64,000 nucleotides of DNA, taken from Muscardinus avellanarius. Its lineage: Eukaryota; Chordata; Mammalia; Rodentia; Gliridae. The notes beneath the pieces are model-generated. The model was not told where the DNA came from. It did no database searches and was given only the letters and a program-made list of their open reading frames with translations. The position numbers were made by a program, and so were the translations under genes. The stretch lies in NCBI GenBank assembly GCA_963383645.1, contig OY726578.1, positions 25,012,523 to 25,076,522 of the forward strand, read 5' to 3'. Shown one piece after another: positions 45,669 through 57,218 of the stretch (position 1 is its first letter; each line of letters opens with the position of its first letter).

Positions 45669-45689
45669 ACATCCTGTGCATCAGAAATC

Positions 45690-47303
45690 CCGCTCTATCT
45701 CGTCTGTTCTTATCTAGTGTTTCACGTGCACCCGGGGTTCCGGGGTGTGTGGAGGAACCCAGGCACACGGCGGGAAAGGCTCTGGGGGAGTCTCGCCGTC
45801 TCCCAGGGGCACCAGTCTGGTCACCAGGACTCAGTCCCTGCGCCCCTCCCTTCCCTCTCTCCATCCCTCGTGCCCACTCGGCCATTAGGGGCCGCGCAGG
45901 TCCCAGGCCGTGGGCAGGTCAGGCTGAGATGAAGGTCAGGAGACCGGGGAAGGGGCTGCACCCTCGGGGCCATAGCACTCCTGGGTCACTGCGGGTCCTT
46001 CAAGAGTTGATGGGCCCCTTCCAGTCAAACCCTCCGGGTTACGGGACCCAGAGCTCTGGGGTGTGCTTGGGAGGTGTGGGGAGCCAGTGGGGAGTCTGCC
46101 CCCATTCCGAGTGCAGAGGGGAAAGCGTTAGGGGGCGTCCCGTGGGCTGGTCACACGCAGATGGTCCAGAGCTCCGCGGTGGCCACGGGGAGAAGAGATC
46201 GTTGCGCCCAGAGCAGAGGGAAGCCGGAGGTGCCGGCGCCGCGGGTCTGTGCAGAGCGGGCCTGGTGTGCACTTTGCTTGCCGTGAGGGTGTCACTTGTG
46301 AGGACGGCAGTTTCCAAGCTCCTAGCCTGCCAGGCCGGACAGTGCAAGTCCTTTTTATCCTTTTTATTTTCGGTTCTGGGGATTGAACCCAGGGGCATTC
46401 CAAGCTACACCCCTGCCCTATTTTTTTATTTTTTATTTTGAAACAGGGTCTCACTGAGTTGCAGAGGGCCCCACTAAGTAGCTGAGGCTGTCCGCGAACC
46501 TGCAATCCTCCTGTCTCAGCCTCCCGAATGCTGGGATCACAAGCGTGCCCACCACGCCCGGCTGTCCTTTTTCTTTTGAAAAGCAAGATGCCACCATATC
46601 CAAGAACATGTCACATCCTAGTGTGATTTACTAGGTTACAGAACAAAAGTGAGCTTTCTGCCCTCATTTTCCTGGTCCAGGTGCTTCGATGCTAGGCCCA
46701 TACTCTCTGGATAAGATGATCGCTTAGGTGACTGGCCCAAGACTTATTAAAAGCAAAATCATAAAAAAAGTCTACATTAAAAAAGATGTCTTTCAGAGTG
46801 GAGGCAACGCTGGGTACAGGGTGATGCAGCCCAGCCCAGGTCAGGGCTGGGTTCCAATTGACAGCCCCAAGGTTAAGGGTCAGTCTCCCCACTCTACCTT
46901 CCCTGTGGGCGATCAATCCTGATCTCATCCCTTAACCTCAAAACACATTGTCAATACGCAGGAATCCACCCTTCCAGTCATGTAGTTGCGCTACCAGCCA
47001 CTCCATCAGCTGGGCCACAGAAACGCTAAGCAGTTCTGTTTGGGTTCCACACATACATACTGGTGCTTTCCCAATCTGGATCTAATGAGTACAGATAAGC
47101 TGTAATCCCGGTACTAGCCAGGAGGATCACAGGCTCAGGGACAGCCTCCACAATGCAGCCGGACTCCCAGCAACCTAGAAAGACCCTGTTTGAAAACACA
47201 GCAAGGGTGTAGCTCAGAGGTGGAATGTCCTTAACGTCAAGCCCCAGTACAAAACAAAAACAAATAAAACCAATCAAACAAGAGCGAGGCTTTACTCAGT
47301 TAC

Positions 47304-47356
<53 letters not shown>

Positions 47357-47785
47357 TAAGAGGGCAATGGGGAGAGGAGAGCTGACTGTTGGCAACAAGG
47401 GACATCCTGCCTGCTTCAATCCCAGTTGTCACCAGAGTCTTGGCCCAAACACCTAGCTCTGAGAGAATCCCGATAGACTAGGCCCAGTCACGAGCCCCAA
47501 AAGAAAGTGGCAGAAGCCTTGGTGAAGCAGGAAGAGAGCTATTCTCAGTGCACCCACATGGAAGAACCGTGAAGTTCTCCTGTGGGAAACTGCTGACATG
47601 GTGTCGACCGTGACACTGGACTATGTAGGCAAAGGACAGTGGTGAGAGGCGAGGGGTTGGCATAGCAGTGACACTGGCCAGCGTACCGTGCTGCCCGGGG
47701 CTGGTCATGCAGTGTCTATCTCTGTTCCTTGGGGAACATTTCTATTTCTCTCGCAGGATGTTCATTAAACGGGTGATCCGGGGGC
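45690..47785. other. Sequence downstream of IGLL1, no gene recognised
   Basis: Unique GC-rich flank to about 46.36 kb, then a reversed SINE (46366–46565). AT-richer unique sequence follows, with a plus-strand SINE (about 47085–47262) and an (AT)n array (about 47307–47354). No further lambda J, C or V segment was seen. Confidence 0.55.
47307..47354. repeat. (AT)n microsatellite
   Basis: Pure alternating TA for about 48 bp. Confidence 0.95.
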
Positions 47786-47789
47786 CCTG

Positions 47790-48596
47790 GACATGGGCGG
47801 CCTGTTTGGGCGTGTGGTGCTGCAGGCGCTGCTGTGCGGCCCGTGCACCCTGGTGTGCCCCAGCTCGGGAGGGCCCTCTTGGACCCAGGAGCGGGATGCT
47901 GGTTACAGCGAAGCCAGACAAGGTGCAGCAGCGGCTGGTGGGGGCTGTGATCCAGCGCTTTGAGAGGCAGGGCTTCAAGCTGGTTGGGATGAAGATGCTT
48001 CAGGCCCCTGAGAGCATCCTTGCTGAGTACTACCAGGACTTACAGAGGAAGCCCCTCCTCCCAGCCCTCATCAGCTACATGAGTTCTGGACCCGTGGTGG
48101 CCATGGTCTGGGAAGAGCACAACGTGGTCCGCGCCTCGAGGACCATGATAGGACACTGACTCCACTGAGGCTGCCCTGGGGACCATGCGAGGCACTTCAG
48201 CACTACATCAGCAGGAACATCATCCACTCCGGCGACTCCATGGAGGGGCCCAAGAGAGATCCAGGTGTGGTTCCAGAGCAGTGAGCTGGTGCGCTGGACT
48301 GATGGTGCCTGGCCTGAGGGCTGGTGCTGCCCAGGTGCCCCAGCATCCGCCCAGAACAACTCCTCTGGCCGGCAGACCCCAGCCCACACCATCCTGTCTC
48401 CCTGAAATAATGTTCTTGTTCATCTTCTACCCGGCCCAGAAAAGTTTGAGCCCCAACTTTATGTGCCTTTCTGTACCCTAAGCCAGAGCAAGATTGGACC
48501 AAGTCCTTCTGTACCAAAGTGCCAGACAACCTTTGGGTGTCTTCAAGGGTGACCTTCCTGCCCCACAAGAGAGACATTAAAATTCACTGCTTAGTA
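47790..48596 (+). pseudogene. NME4: NME4 processed pseudogene (mitochondrial nucleoside diphosphate kinase D)
   Basis: An intronless copy of the NME4 mRNA. It starts with an ATG followed by the GGLF codons at about 47793 and includes the 3' UTR. An ATTAAA lies at 48576–48581, followed by a degenerate A-rich tail ((AAAAC)n, about 48594–48625). The central block matches NDP kinase well ([43 protein letters not shown]). Two breaks disable it. An extra base near 47896 shifts the presequence frame relative to the kinase domain. Two missing bases after MIGH (about 48157) bring in an immediate stop. The NIIH segment containing the catalytic histidine survives only in the shifted frame. The open stretch 47668–48159 is therefore not a functional enzyme. 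The 5' boundary is approximate. Confidence 0.92.
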
Positions 48597-48686
48597 AAAC
48601 AAAACAAAACAAAACAAAACACCAACAACCTGTGATCCTTCAGTTCAAGATAAACTGAGGGAAAGAATAACTTGAGAAAAGTCAAG

Positions 48687-48884
48687 CTGGGCGTGGTGGT
48701 GCACGCTTATAATCCCAGCATTCGGGAGGCTAAGACCGGAGGATCGCGGTTCGCGGACAGCCTCAGCTACTTAGCGAGGCCCTCCGCAACTCAGTGAGAC
48801 CCTGTTTCAAAATAAAGAATAAAAAATTGGGCAGGGGGTGTAGCTCAGGGGTCAAATGCCCCTGGGTTCCATCCCCAGACCTGC

Positions 48885-48936
<52 letters not shown>

Positions 48937-49202
48937 GAAAAGTCAGACAGAGGCAAAAAATATTCAGAAAAATAATTATTTATTCAAATCTCCACTCATA
49001 GTCAGGCGTGGAGGTGCACACTTGTAATCCCAGCATTTAGGAGGCTGAGACCGGAGGATCGCGGTTCGCGGACAGCCTCAGCTACTTAGCGAGGCCCTCC
49101 GCAACTCAGTGAGACCTGGTTTCAAAATAAAGAATAAAAAATAGGTCTGGGGTGTAGCTTGGAGATAGAATGCCCCTGGGCTCCATCCCCAGTACTGAAA
49201 AA
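48687..49202 (+). mobile_element. Two family-A SINEs, plus orientation
   Basis: Full B1-dID copies at about 48687–48940, with an (AAAG)n tail, and about 49003–49202. Both have 'ggttcgcggacagcctcagc' and an ID-like right half. Confidence 0.9.
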
Positions 49203-49607
49203 AATGTCTCCACTGTCAAGTCGTCGTTCCATTTCTGTCGGAGCCGGGCGGAGAGTCTTTTATTCTGCAACTACTTCCTGCTGAGAAGGGGCGATGTGGG
49301 ATTTGGAAATGGCAGACGCTGACAGTGAGAAATCCTTTCTGAGGATTGTAGTAGAGGCATTTCCAAGCTGTAACCACCAGTGTTAGGTCCAGTCTTGACA
49401 CTTGAACTAAGTTAAACATCACCTAAAAAGAAGGAAAGGAAAAAACGGCATCAAACATAAAATAATTCCCTTTAAATGGAATCAATTTTAGGTAACTGCT
49501 TAAAGGACTATTACCAAGGCAAGGGTACTCATAAAGTATTTTTCTACATCTTTCGTTGCTTTAATTCATTTTTTAATAACTTAAAATATAAACCCGACAT
49601 TTTTTTT

Positions 49608-50257
49608 TTTTTTTTTGGTGGTACTGGGGTGGAACCCAGAGGCTTTCTACCTCCGGGCTATACTACCAGACCTATTTTATACTTTATTTGGAAAAAAGGG
49701 TCTCACTGAGTTGCTGAGAGCCTCACTAAGCAGCTGAGGCTGGCCTCAAACCTGTGTGATCCTCCTGTCTCTGCCTCCCAAGTGCAGGGATTACTAGCGT
49801 GCGCCACCATGCCTGGCTTATATTTTTTCTTTTTGGAAACAGGGTCTCCTAAACCAGTGAGGCTGGCTTCAACATGTAAGATCTTCCTTTCTCCACCTCC
49901 CAAGTACGGAGATTACAAGCAAGTAGGCCACCACGCCCGCTTTTTTTTTTTTTTTGTTATTTTTTTTTTTTAGGCACTGGGGCTGGAACCCAGGGGCATT
50001 CTACCTCTGAGCTACATCCCCAGCCCTATTTTTATTCTTTATTTTTCTTGTGTGGTACTAGGGGTGGAACCCAGGGGTTTTTCGACCTCCGGGCTACATC
50101 CCCAGACCTATTTTACACTTTATTTGGAAACAGGGTGTCACTAAGTGGCTGAGAGCCTCACTAAGTAGTAGCTGAGGCTGGCTTCGAACCCGTGAGATCC
50201 TTCTGTCTCAGCCTCCCAAGCGCGGGGATTACAAACATGCACCACCACGCCTGGCGA
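49608..50257 (-). mobile_element. Cluster of three or four SINEs, minus orientation
   Basis: Reversed copies at about 49608–49818, 49820–49948 (left half only, family-B-like), 49970–50040 (head) and 50048–50257. Each begins with a T-run. Confidence 0.82.
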
Positions 50258-50390
50258 CATTTCGTTTTGATAATAGCTACAGTCAAGATACCTGAGGCCA
50301 CCCAGTTGTAGAGGATTACCTTAAAGGTTAATGTAGTCTCATCATTTAGGATGGCGATGTCATGCTGGGTCTGATTAAAAGTGGCTGCCT

Positions 50391-50832
50391 GGCCGGGCGT
50401 GGTGGTGCATGGTTGTAATCCCAGCATTCGGGAGGCTGAGACTGGAGGATTATGGTTTGCGGACAGCCTCAGCTACTTAGTGAGGCACTTCGCAACTCAG
50501 TGAGACCCTGTTTCAAAAATAAAAGGACTAAGCCGGGCGTGGTGGCGCATGCTTGTAATCCCCGCGCTTGGGAGGCGGAGACAGGAGGATCGAGCAGGTT
50601 CGAAGCCAGCCTTCCTGGCTTAAGAGACCCTGTTTCCAAATAAAAATATAAAATAGGTCTGGGAGTGTAGCCCGGAGGTAGAAGGGCTTCCAGGAACCCT
50701 AGAACCACCAAAAAAAAAAAAAAAAAAAACAAAAACAAAAATAAAAGGACTAAAAAAAATAGGGCTAGGGGTATAGCTCAGAGGTACAATGCCCCTGGGT
50801 TCTATCCCTGGTACAGAAAAAAAAAAAAAAAA
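50391..50832 (+). mobile_element. Family-A SINE interrupted by a family-B SINE
   Basis: The family-A left half (50391–50514) and right half (about 50760–50832) are split by a complete family-B element (50531–50736). The 16-bp target site 'aaaaataaaaggacta' is duplicated exactly at 50515–50530 and 50737–50752. This is a nested insertion with exact boundaries. Confidence 0.95.
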
Positions 50833-52764
50833 AGGCTGCCTTATGCTGAGGTAAAGCTTTCACTTCTATTTCCATATCCACAGAAGGGGTACCCACAACA
50901 AATCTGGCTTAGAAATGACAGAAGGCTGTTCTTATAGAGTGCCTGGAATTAATAATATCCCAGTATGTGGGGCTGCTGACAAATGGGAAACTATACTGGG
51001 TGATATGGGTGTCCCCAGGGGCAAGGTCTGCCGCAAGCCGCTCAGTCGAGATGGGCATAATCCCACTCGCGATCGAATCAAATCTCAGAAAAGATGGGGG
51101 AGGATAGGGTGCCCGTACTGTAGCCGCTTGTCTGCAGCAATCCTTTCCCTTCTAGGAAATAAATTTCTTTAAGTTCCTATTTATGGCGCTTCTGGAAAGA
51201 ATCTGACATGGATCAATGCTTCTTGTGCAATCGAACATTTTATTCTAGACACAAGATTTTTTATATTTCCCCATTTCCCCGTGATTCCCTAGAAGAAAAG
51301 TGCAAACACCCAAAATACAATAGTGAGATACACATGTAATCACCAACCCTGAACAAGACAAAAGTGAGGCCTGTGACATCACAGGTCTTTGTGATTGAAA
51401 TCAGTCCCATGACCCCAGGTGGGTCTTGTGCTCCGAGTCAGCCCTTCTGGCCTTGCAGCTGCAGAGGCTTTTAGTGGGCTAATTCCAGAAGAACAAAAGT
51501 CACACCCAAAATCATTTGAAGAATCCAGTTTTTAAGAGTTTTCTTTAACCCTTTCAGAACTTTTATTCCTAGGGCTTAGTCCAATGTCCTCCTCTATCTA
51601 GCAACCTCCTTTGAGCTGAATGGGGGACGCAGTCCGAGATTCCAGCTTTCATACATGTAGTTGGCGTAGGGAAATCCGTGTACATTTATGATGATTTAGA
51701 GGATTTCGATGAATGTCTTCTGGATTTTGTCTGCAATACCATCTGCTGTCTGAAAGCTCAAGCAAGCTCATAACACAGTTTGGCAGGTAAACACCAAGAA
51801 ATAATATGAAGTTTTTAGATTTAGTTGTCAGATGTACTTCTCTAGCAGCTGAGCACTTTTCCTCAAACGATAGGCTCATTAGAAGCCTATTCCTCTTTTA
51901 ATAATCCATTTCCTCACCACAATCCTTCTGTAACCTGCTTTTTATCTTTCTAATTCCTTTCTTTCCTATTTGGGACAATCTTAGGATAAGCTCCTCTTCA
52001 TACAAAAATGCTTTTTTATTCTCACCATATTTTCTTTCTTTCACATTTACACATCTATTTTATTTGTCCTTTGTTCTGACATAGCTATTTTAACCAGGTG
52101 GTGTCGCCCTGTCTCCAGGCAGCGCTATCACTAGGTGCAAAGGCCAAGATTCCTTCTAGCCCTTGGCTCTATTGTAATGGTTAGAATGAAGGTCAAAGAT
52201 AGGAAGGAGTTCTGCATTTGTAATTACTGAATGGAATGCTGCCACTGCATCTAAATTTTAACTAAATTTTATTACCATTTGAACAAAGCCGAGGACGTTT
52301 AGAGGCTTAGACAAATTACCAGAAACTTTATTTTCCACGGACTCAGTTTCTCTCACAGTCCTGATCTTACACCACTGGAGCAATTCGTGTGGAGAGTTAA
52401 AAGAATCATTACTAAAAGAATAGTTATGAAAGAATATCTAAAAGTGGGAAGTACTTTGGCCAGAGACCACACCTTCTCTCGGGGCTTATTTCTCGCGTTG
52501 AGATCTTGCCTATGCCTGCATGAGTGGTTTTCATGCAGATGCCGAGAGAGCTGGTGTCTGCAAAGGTCCAACACAGGCATAAGACAGTGAAGGCCACCCG
52601 TAACTCCCATGAGCCCATACTCATCCCTATGACACGGGATACGCTTGTGGTTTTCAGAATTACTTTTAAGGCCAAACCACATGCATTCAGTTATGGTGGT
52701 ATTTGTTTGACGCCTCTGCAGGGGAGTGAAATCTATTATCCAGGGAGCTCAGAGAAAATCTTTT
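50833..52764. other. Non-SINE, AT-richer region of unknown origin
   Basis: About 1.9 kb with no SINE. Minus-strand translation shows frame fragments with few stops: 52675–52424, starting near a Met–hydrophobic stretch (LRVAFTVLCLCWTFA), and 51879–51649. Another open stretch lies nearby at 50427–50341 (HDIAILNDETTLTF). A decayed transposon or old processed copy is possible. I could not name a family. Confidence 0.4.
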
Positions 52765-52765
52765 A

Positions 52766-52968
52766 GTTTAGCTGAGCATAGTGATGCACGCCTGTAATCC
52801 CGGCACTTGGGAGGCCGAGACAGGAGCATCCACCGCAGCCTTGCAGCCAGCCTCAGCAACTTAGCGAGGCCCTCCACAACTTAGTGAGACTCTGTTTCAA
52901 AATAAAAATTAAAATATGGCTGAGGGTAAAACTCAGGGGTAGAACGCGCCTGGATTCAATTCCTAGTA

Positions 52969-53006
<38 letters not shown>
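52766..53006 (+). mobile_element. SINE with (CA)n tail, plus orientation
   Basis: B1-dID copy ('agctgagcatagtgatgcac', 'ggctgagggtaaaactcagg') whose tail has become a (CA)n microsatellite (about 52972–53004). Confidence 0.85.
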
Positions 53007-53008
<2 letters not shown>

Positions 53009-53182
53009 ATTTAGTTTATCAATGTATCAGTCAACTATCTCATCCCACTGACTGCCCTGCAGTTATCCTTTCAATTCTACCATGGACCCCATAGCCTGTA
53101 ACTGGGGTGGTGTTAACATGTTCTTAAACTAGATTAAAAAAATTACTATCTCTACTATCTCTAGTCTCAGCACTGATTTTTT

Positions 53183-53345
53183 TTTGGGGGGTTGGTACTG
53201 GAGTTCCTGGAAACCCTTCTACCTCTGAGCTACACCCCCAGACCTATTTTATATTTTTATTTGGAAACAGGGTCTCTTAAGGCAGCGAGGCTGGCTTCGC
53301 CTCCCAAGCGCGGGGATCACAAGGTGCGCCACCACGCCAGGCTCA
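53183..53345 (-). mobile_element. SINE, family B, minus orientation
   Basis: 'ttggtactggagttcctgga' and 'aacccttctacctctgagct' mark a reversed family-B element, shortened in the left half. Its flanks share 'cagc(a/g)(c/t)tgattttt'. Confidence 0.82.
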
Positions 53346-53944
53346 GCGTTGATTTTGAACATCTAAGGGGCCTTCTGCTCAGAAGAGGGGAGGAGGAATT
53401 TCTTGTTCAGAATTTAAAATGCATTTTTCCTGGTTCTTAAGTTAATTATAAAACTGCTTCTTTACAGTTAGATTGGCTGAGCTTTCCAAGGCTGGCTGCA
53501 AGTGGCGGGAAGAGGGGGTTCTCTGCACAGCCAGCAATCAGCCTGGTGACGGCCTTCAGAAACTGAGAGGACCCGGTCTGTGAACAGGTGGGAGTGCACT
53601 GGCCTTGGGGATAGAAGAAGAGGACGCAAAGAGTGATGGCGATATCATGCATGGTTGTTGAGATGTCTCCCCGGGACTCATCTCCTAAAGAGAGAGCTGA
53701 GGTCCTCTAGAGGGGCTTCCATCCAGCCAGGAGACTGTGGGGCCCAAAGATGGTAGAAGGAGCCATCTTTTGATAATGTCTTTTAACTTTTTTCTCTAAA
53801 AGGGGGCAAAAGATGGCCTTTAATATATGTATTAAAATTACATATACATATGTACACATACATATACACATAGAGATATGTATTTTCAAATAGGAGGACC
53901 GGCAACGAGTGTTTCCCAAGTGTTTTTTGGTTTTTGTTTTTTGT

Positions 53945-54160
53945 TTTTTTGGCAGTACTAAGGTTGGAACCAGGGGCATTCTACCTCTGAGCTACACCCT
54001 CAGTCCTATTTTTTCTTTATTTTTGAAACAGGGTAAGTAAGGGTAAGTTGTGGAGGGCCTCACGAAGTACTGAGGCTGTCCAAGAACCTGCGATCCGCCT
54101 GTCTCAGCCTCCCAAGTGCTGAGATTACAAGTGTGCACAACCATGGCTGGTGCTCCCAGG
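53945..54160 (-). mobile_element. SINE, minus orientation
   Basis: Reversed ID head ('ggcagtactaaggttggaac'), reversed linker, and reversed B1 half ending 'caaccatggctggtg'. Confidence 0.8.
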
Positions 54161-54491
54161 TATTTTTTCAAGGGAGTTTGGGAATGTAGACATTTATGTG
54201 AAATCTCCCCAGCTTTCTAATCCAGTAAATCAGTGTAAACCACGGTGTGGGCCAAGGCTGGGAGAGCCAAGCTAAATGCACTGGAGCCACTCGCCAGCAG
54301 CTGCCAGTTTGCTACCTCCATCTAAGGATTCTGATAAAGACTTGAGTGTTTCTGCTGTGCCACCCCATTGCTGCAGCCCTGACTCTTCTAATAAACAGAC
54401 GCTGCTGACGGCCCACATGCCGCTTCTAAGCTGGCGAAGGTGCCTCCCCAGAGCCACTTTTCTGCAAAGGATTTTGCAAAAATGTATCTCA

Positions 54492-54680
54492 GCCGCCGGG
54501 CATGGTGGCGCACGCTTGTAATCCCCGCGCTTGGGAGGTGGAGACAGGAGGATCGCTCAGGTTCGAAGCCAGCCGGGCTGGCTTAAGAGACCCTGTTTCC
54601 AAATAAAAAAGTATAAAAATAGGTCTGGGAGTGTAGCCCAGAGGTAGAAGGGCTTCCAGGAACCCTAGTACCACAAAACA
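54492..54680 (+). mobile_element. SINE, family B, plus orientation, with target-site duplication
   Basis: Family-B signatures 'aatccccgcgcttgggaggt', 'gcttccaggaaccctagtac'. Flanks share 'aa(t/c)gtatctca' before (54481–54491) and after the A-rich tail (about 54695). Confidence 0.88.
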
Positions 54681-55011
54681 AAACAAAACAAAAAAACGTA
54701 TCTCAAAACCCTCTGACTGGACGTCTCTTCTTCTCCTCAAATCAGACCCTCTTCAGTGTGCTCTGGGTGTCTGGGAAGTGGCAGGGAGGATGGACGGGTG
54801 GGAAGAAAGGTCCTCAGGGAGTAGAAGTCCTGTTAGGCTCCATCCCCAGTCATGGAAACTTGGACAATTGCAAGTTTGAGGAATTGTCCCGAATGTTCCA
54901 GCTCAGGTCCCGGGGTCCCTGAGGAAGGGAAACTCACCTTCCTTCCACCTCAAAGCAGGGAGTATGGCTGCTGCTCAGGGTGCTGCATGTCCTGCTCGTC
55001 AAGAGTCTTGC

Positions 55012-55203
55012 AGGCCGGGCGTGGAGGCCCACGCTGTCATCCCAGCATTCGGAGGCAGAGACCAGAGGATTGCAGTTTGCAGACAGCCTCAGCTACTTAG
55101 CGAGGCCCTTTGCAACGTGGTGAGAGCCTGTTTCAAAGATAAAGAGACTAAAGAATGGGCTGGGGTGAGCCTCGGAGGCGCGATGCCCGGGTCCCATCCC
55201 CGG
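55012..55203 (+). mobile_element. SINE, family A, diverged, plus orientation
   Basis: 'gccgggcgtggaggcccacg' opens the left half. The right half ends 'gtcccatccccggtgtg'. Confidence 0.78.
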
Positions 55204-55204
55204 T

Positions 55205-55600
55205 GTGCGGAGTGGAAGGTTTCCAGGCTCTTGTTCACCAGCACTGGGCGTCGCTTGGTTCTTTCATCCTCCATTGAAACCATCCCAAACAATGGCTCCA
55301 CGGCCGGTGCTGTTCATGGCGGAACCGGTTTCGGGCCCAATGTCAGTGGGTGCAGTGGCAGGGAGCGTGGAGGGACGCTGCTCCAGAATCACCAAGTCCA
55401 GAAGCTGCCCCCACATCATGGCGGCCGGAAGACCCTGGTATATCACGGGCTCCCGAAGACACACATCATGGCGGTCGGAGGCTGCCCCCACATCATGGCG
55501 GCCAGAAGACCCTGGGATATCACGGGCTCCCGAAGACACACATCATGGCGGCCGGAAGTCGCTCTCTCAACATTTTTTTTCCAAAATATAATAATGCATC
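55205..55600. repeat. Duplicated 77-bp block with ATGGCGG cluster
   Basis: A 77-bp unit starting 'gctgcccccacatcatggcg' at 55404 is repeated at 55481 with very few differences. ATGGCGG occurs at 55315, 55418, 55468, 55495 and 55545, four of them inside the duplicated block. The block could belong to an LTR or other dispersed repeat, but I cannot name it. Confidence 0.8.
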
Positions 55601-55660
55601 GCAAGGTCATCGCAAGGTCATTTCCTTTCTCTTCCACTTACTTTTAAAGTTTTTATTCTT

Positions 55661-55862
55661 ACCGGGCGTGGTGGAGCACGCTTGTCATCCCCGCGCTTGG
55701 GAAGCAGAGACAGGAGGATCGCGCAGGTTTGAAGCCAGCCGCGCGCGCGGCTTAGGAGACCCTGTTTCCAATTTAAAAAATGTAAAAATAGGTCTGGGAG
55801 TGTAGCCCGGAGGTAGAAGGGCTTCCAGGAACCCCAGTACCACCAAAAAAAAAAAAAAAAAA
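55661..55862 (+). mobile_element. SINE, family B, with exact target-site duplication
   Basis: Complete family-B element with poly(A) tail. The 15-bp target site 'aaagtttttattctt' is repeated exactly at 55646–55660 and 55863–55877. Confidence 0.95.
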
Positions 55863-56029
55863 AAAGTTTTTATTCTTCTTTCTCCCCCTTTTTGTTGTAT
55901 TACTTTTCTCCTTTTTTCTTTTTATAAGTTTTGTATGAATTGTGTTGTTTTAACACATATATTTTTATTTTAGTCTGTGCATTAACAGGCATTACACCAA
56001 AGAGCAATCTGCCTCTGAGCCACTCCGTT

Positions 56030-56180
56030 AGCCCTGTTTTATTGAATTTTTTTGAAACAGGGTCTCACTAAGTCGCCAAGGCCCTCTTTACGTTGCTGAG
56101 GCTAGCTTCAACCTGAGATCCTCTTTTTTTGCCTCTGGAGTACTGGGATTACGGACATGTGTCACCACACCCAGCTTGAA
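56030..56180 (-). mobile_element. SINE fragment, minus orientation
   Basis: 'tttgaaacagggtctcacta' followed by a reversed B1 half ending 'gtcaccacacccagc'. Confidence 0.75.
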
Positions 56181-57218
56181 CTTTTATTTATCCTACATTC
56201 TATTTCTCTTTTCTGTTGTTACTGGTGTTGCCTATGTTGCTTGAATTAATTTTTATTTTATATATATATATATATATATATCTGTTTTTTCCTTTTCTTT
56301 TTGTGGTCCTGTGGATCAAACCTGCTCAAACCTTAAAGAAGGGGGAGGATGACTCCCCTGCCAACCCCTTCCCAAATAGACACGGCTGGGAGGGACCTGC
56401 AGTCCTGCTCCTGGACACTCAGACCCGTGGCAACAGCAGAAAGGGAAGACAAGGCTCTGGCGGGCGCTGCTCCCTTCAGTGACATCAGCATCTGCCGCTC
56501 CATGCCCTCAGGGCCGCATTGCTGACAAGACTGCAGCTGTGGCCCTGCGCCCTGCCTCTCCCTGCGAACTGCTGGTGCCGCACCAGTGTCTAGACAGAGG
56601 ATAAAAGCGTCACGCCCATCAGCGTTAACAGGCTGAACTCGTAGCCCTCACGAGGGCTTTAACCCTGGCCAGAGAAAGCCAGCTCGACATCTGCACTGAG
56701 TCTAAATATGCGCAGCCCATCTTACATTTCCATACCTCGATCTGAAATGGAGGAGGATACCTCACAGCCAAGGGCACCCCATCGTTCACGGGAAGCGCAC
56801 CCACAGGCCCTAGAGGCTCCTGAATTTCCCAAGGCAGCAGCCACCACTCGCTGCAGGGACACTAGCAATGACCCAGCTCCATTACAAAGATGACTTCACA
56901 CACAGCGACAACGGCCTCTAACTCGCCACGCCCACCTTCCCGTGATCTCCTCCCTCCCAGGCTCCCTTCACCGCCCCGTTTGCTCAGGACGCACAACCTG
57001 CATTTGTATTAGAGCCGTTTCTGGGTGCCCCGTCCTGAGGCTTCCACTTGCCTCCTACCGATCCCAATCGCCCCACCGACGGCGTCGTACGCATTCCGCC
57101 CACTTCCTCCTCACTCTGCCCGGCCGCGTGGAGAACACGCGCCTCCTCTACATGTGCCTAAATCCATAGTCAGGCCTCACAAGAGCCGTCCTCTCAGGAC
57201 AACATCCCCTGTGGGGAG

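Noticed and set aside
47668..48159. 163-codon frame as a functional NDP kinase
   Set aside because: The presequence frame is shifted relative to the kinase core. A stop follows MIGH, before the catalytic histidine. It is an intronless copy with a poly(A) remnant.
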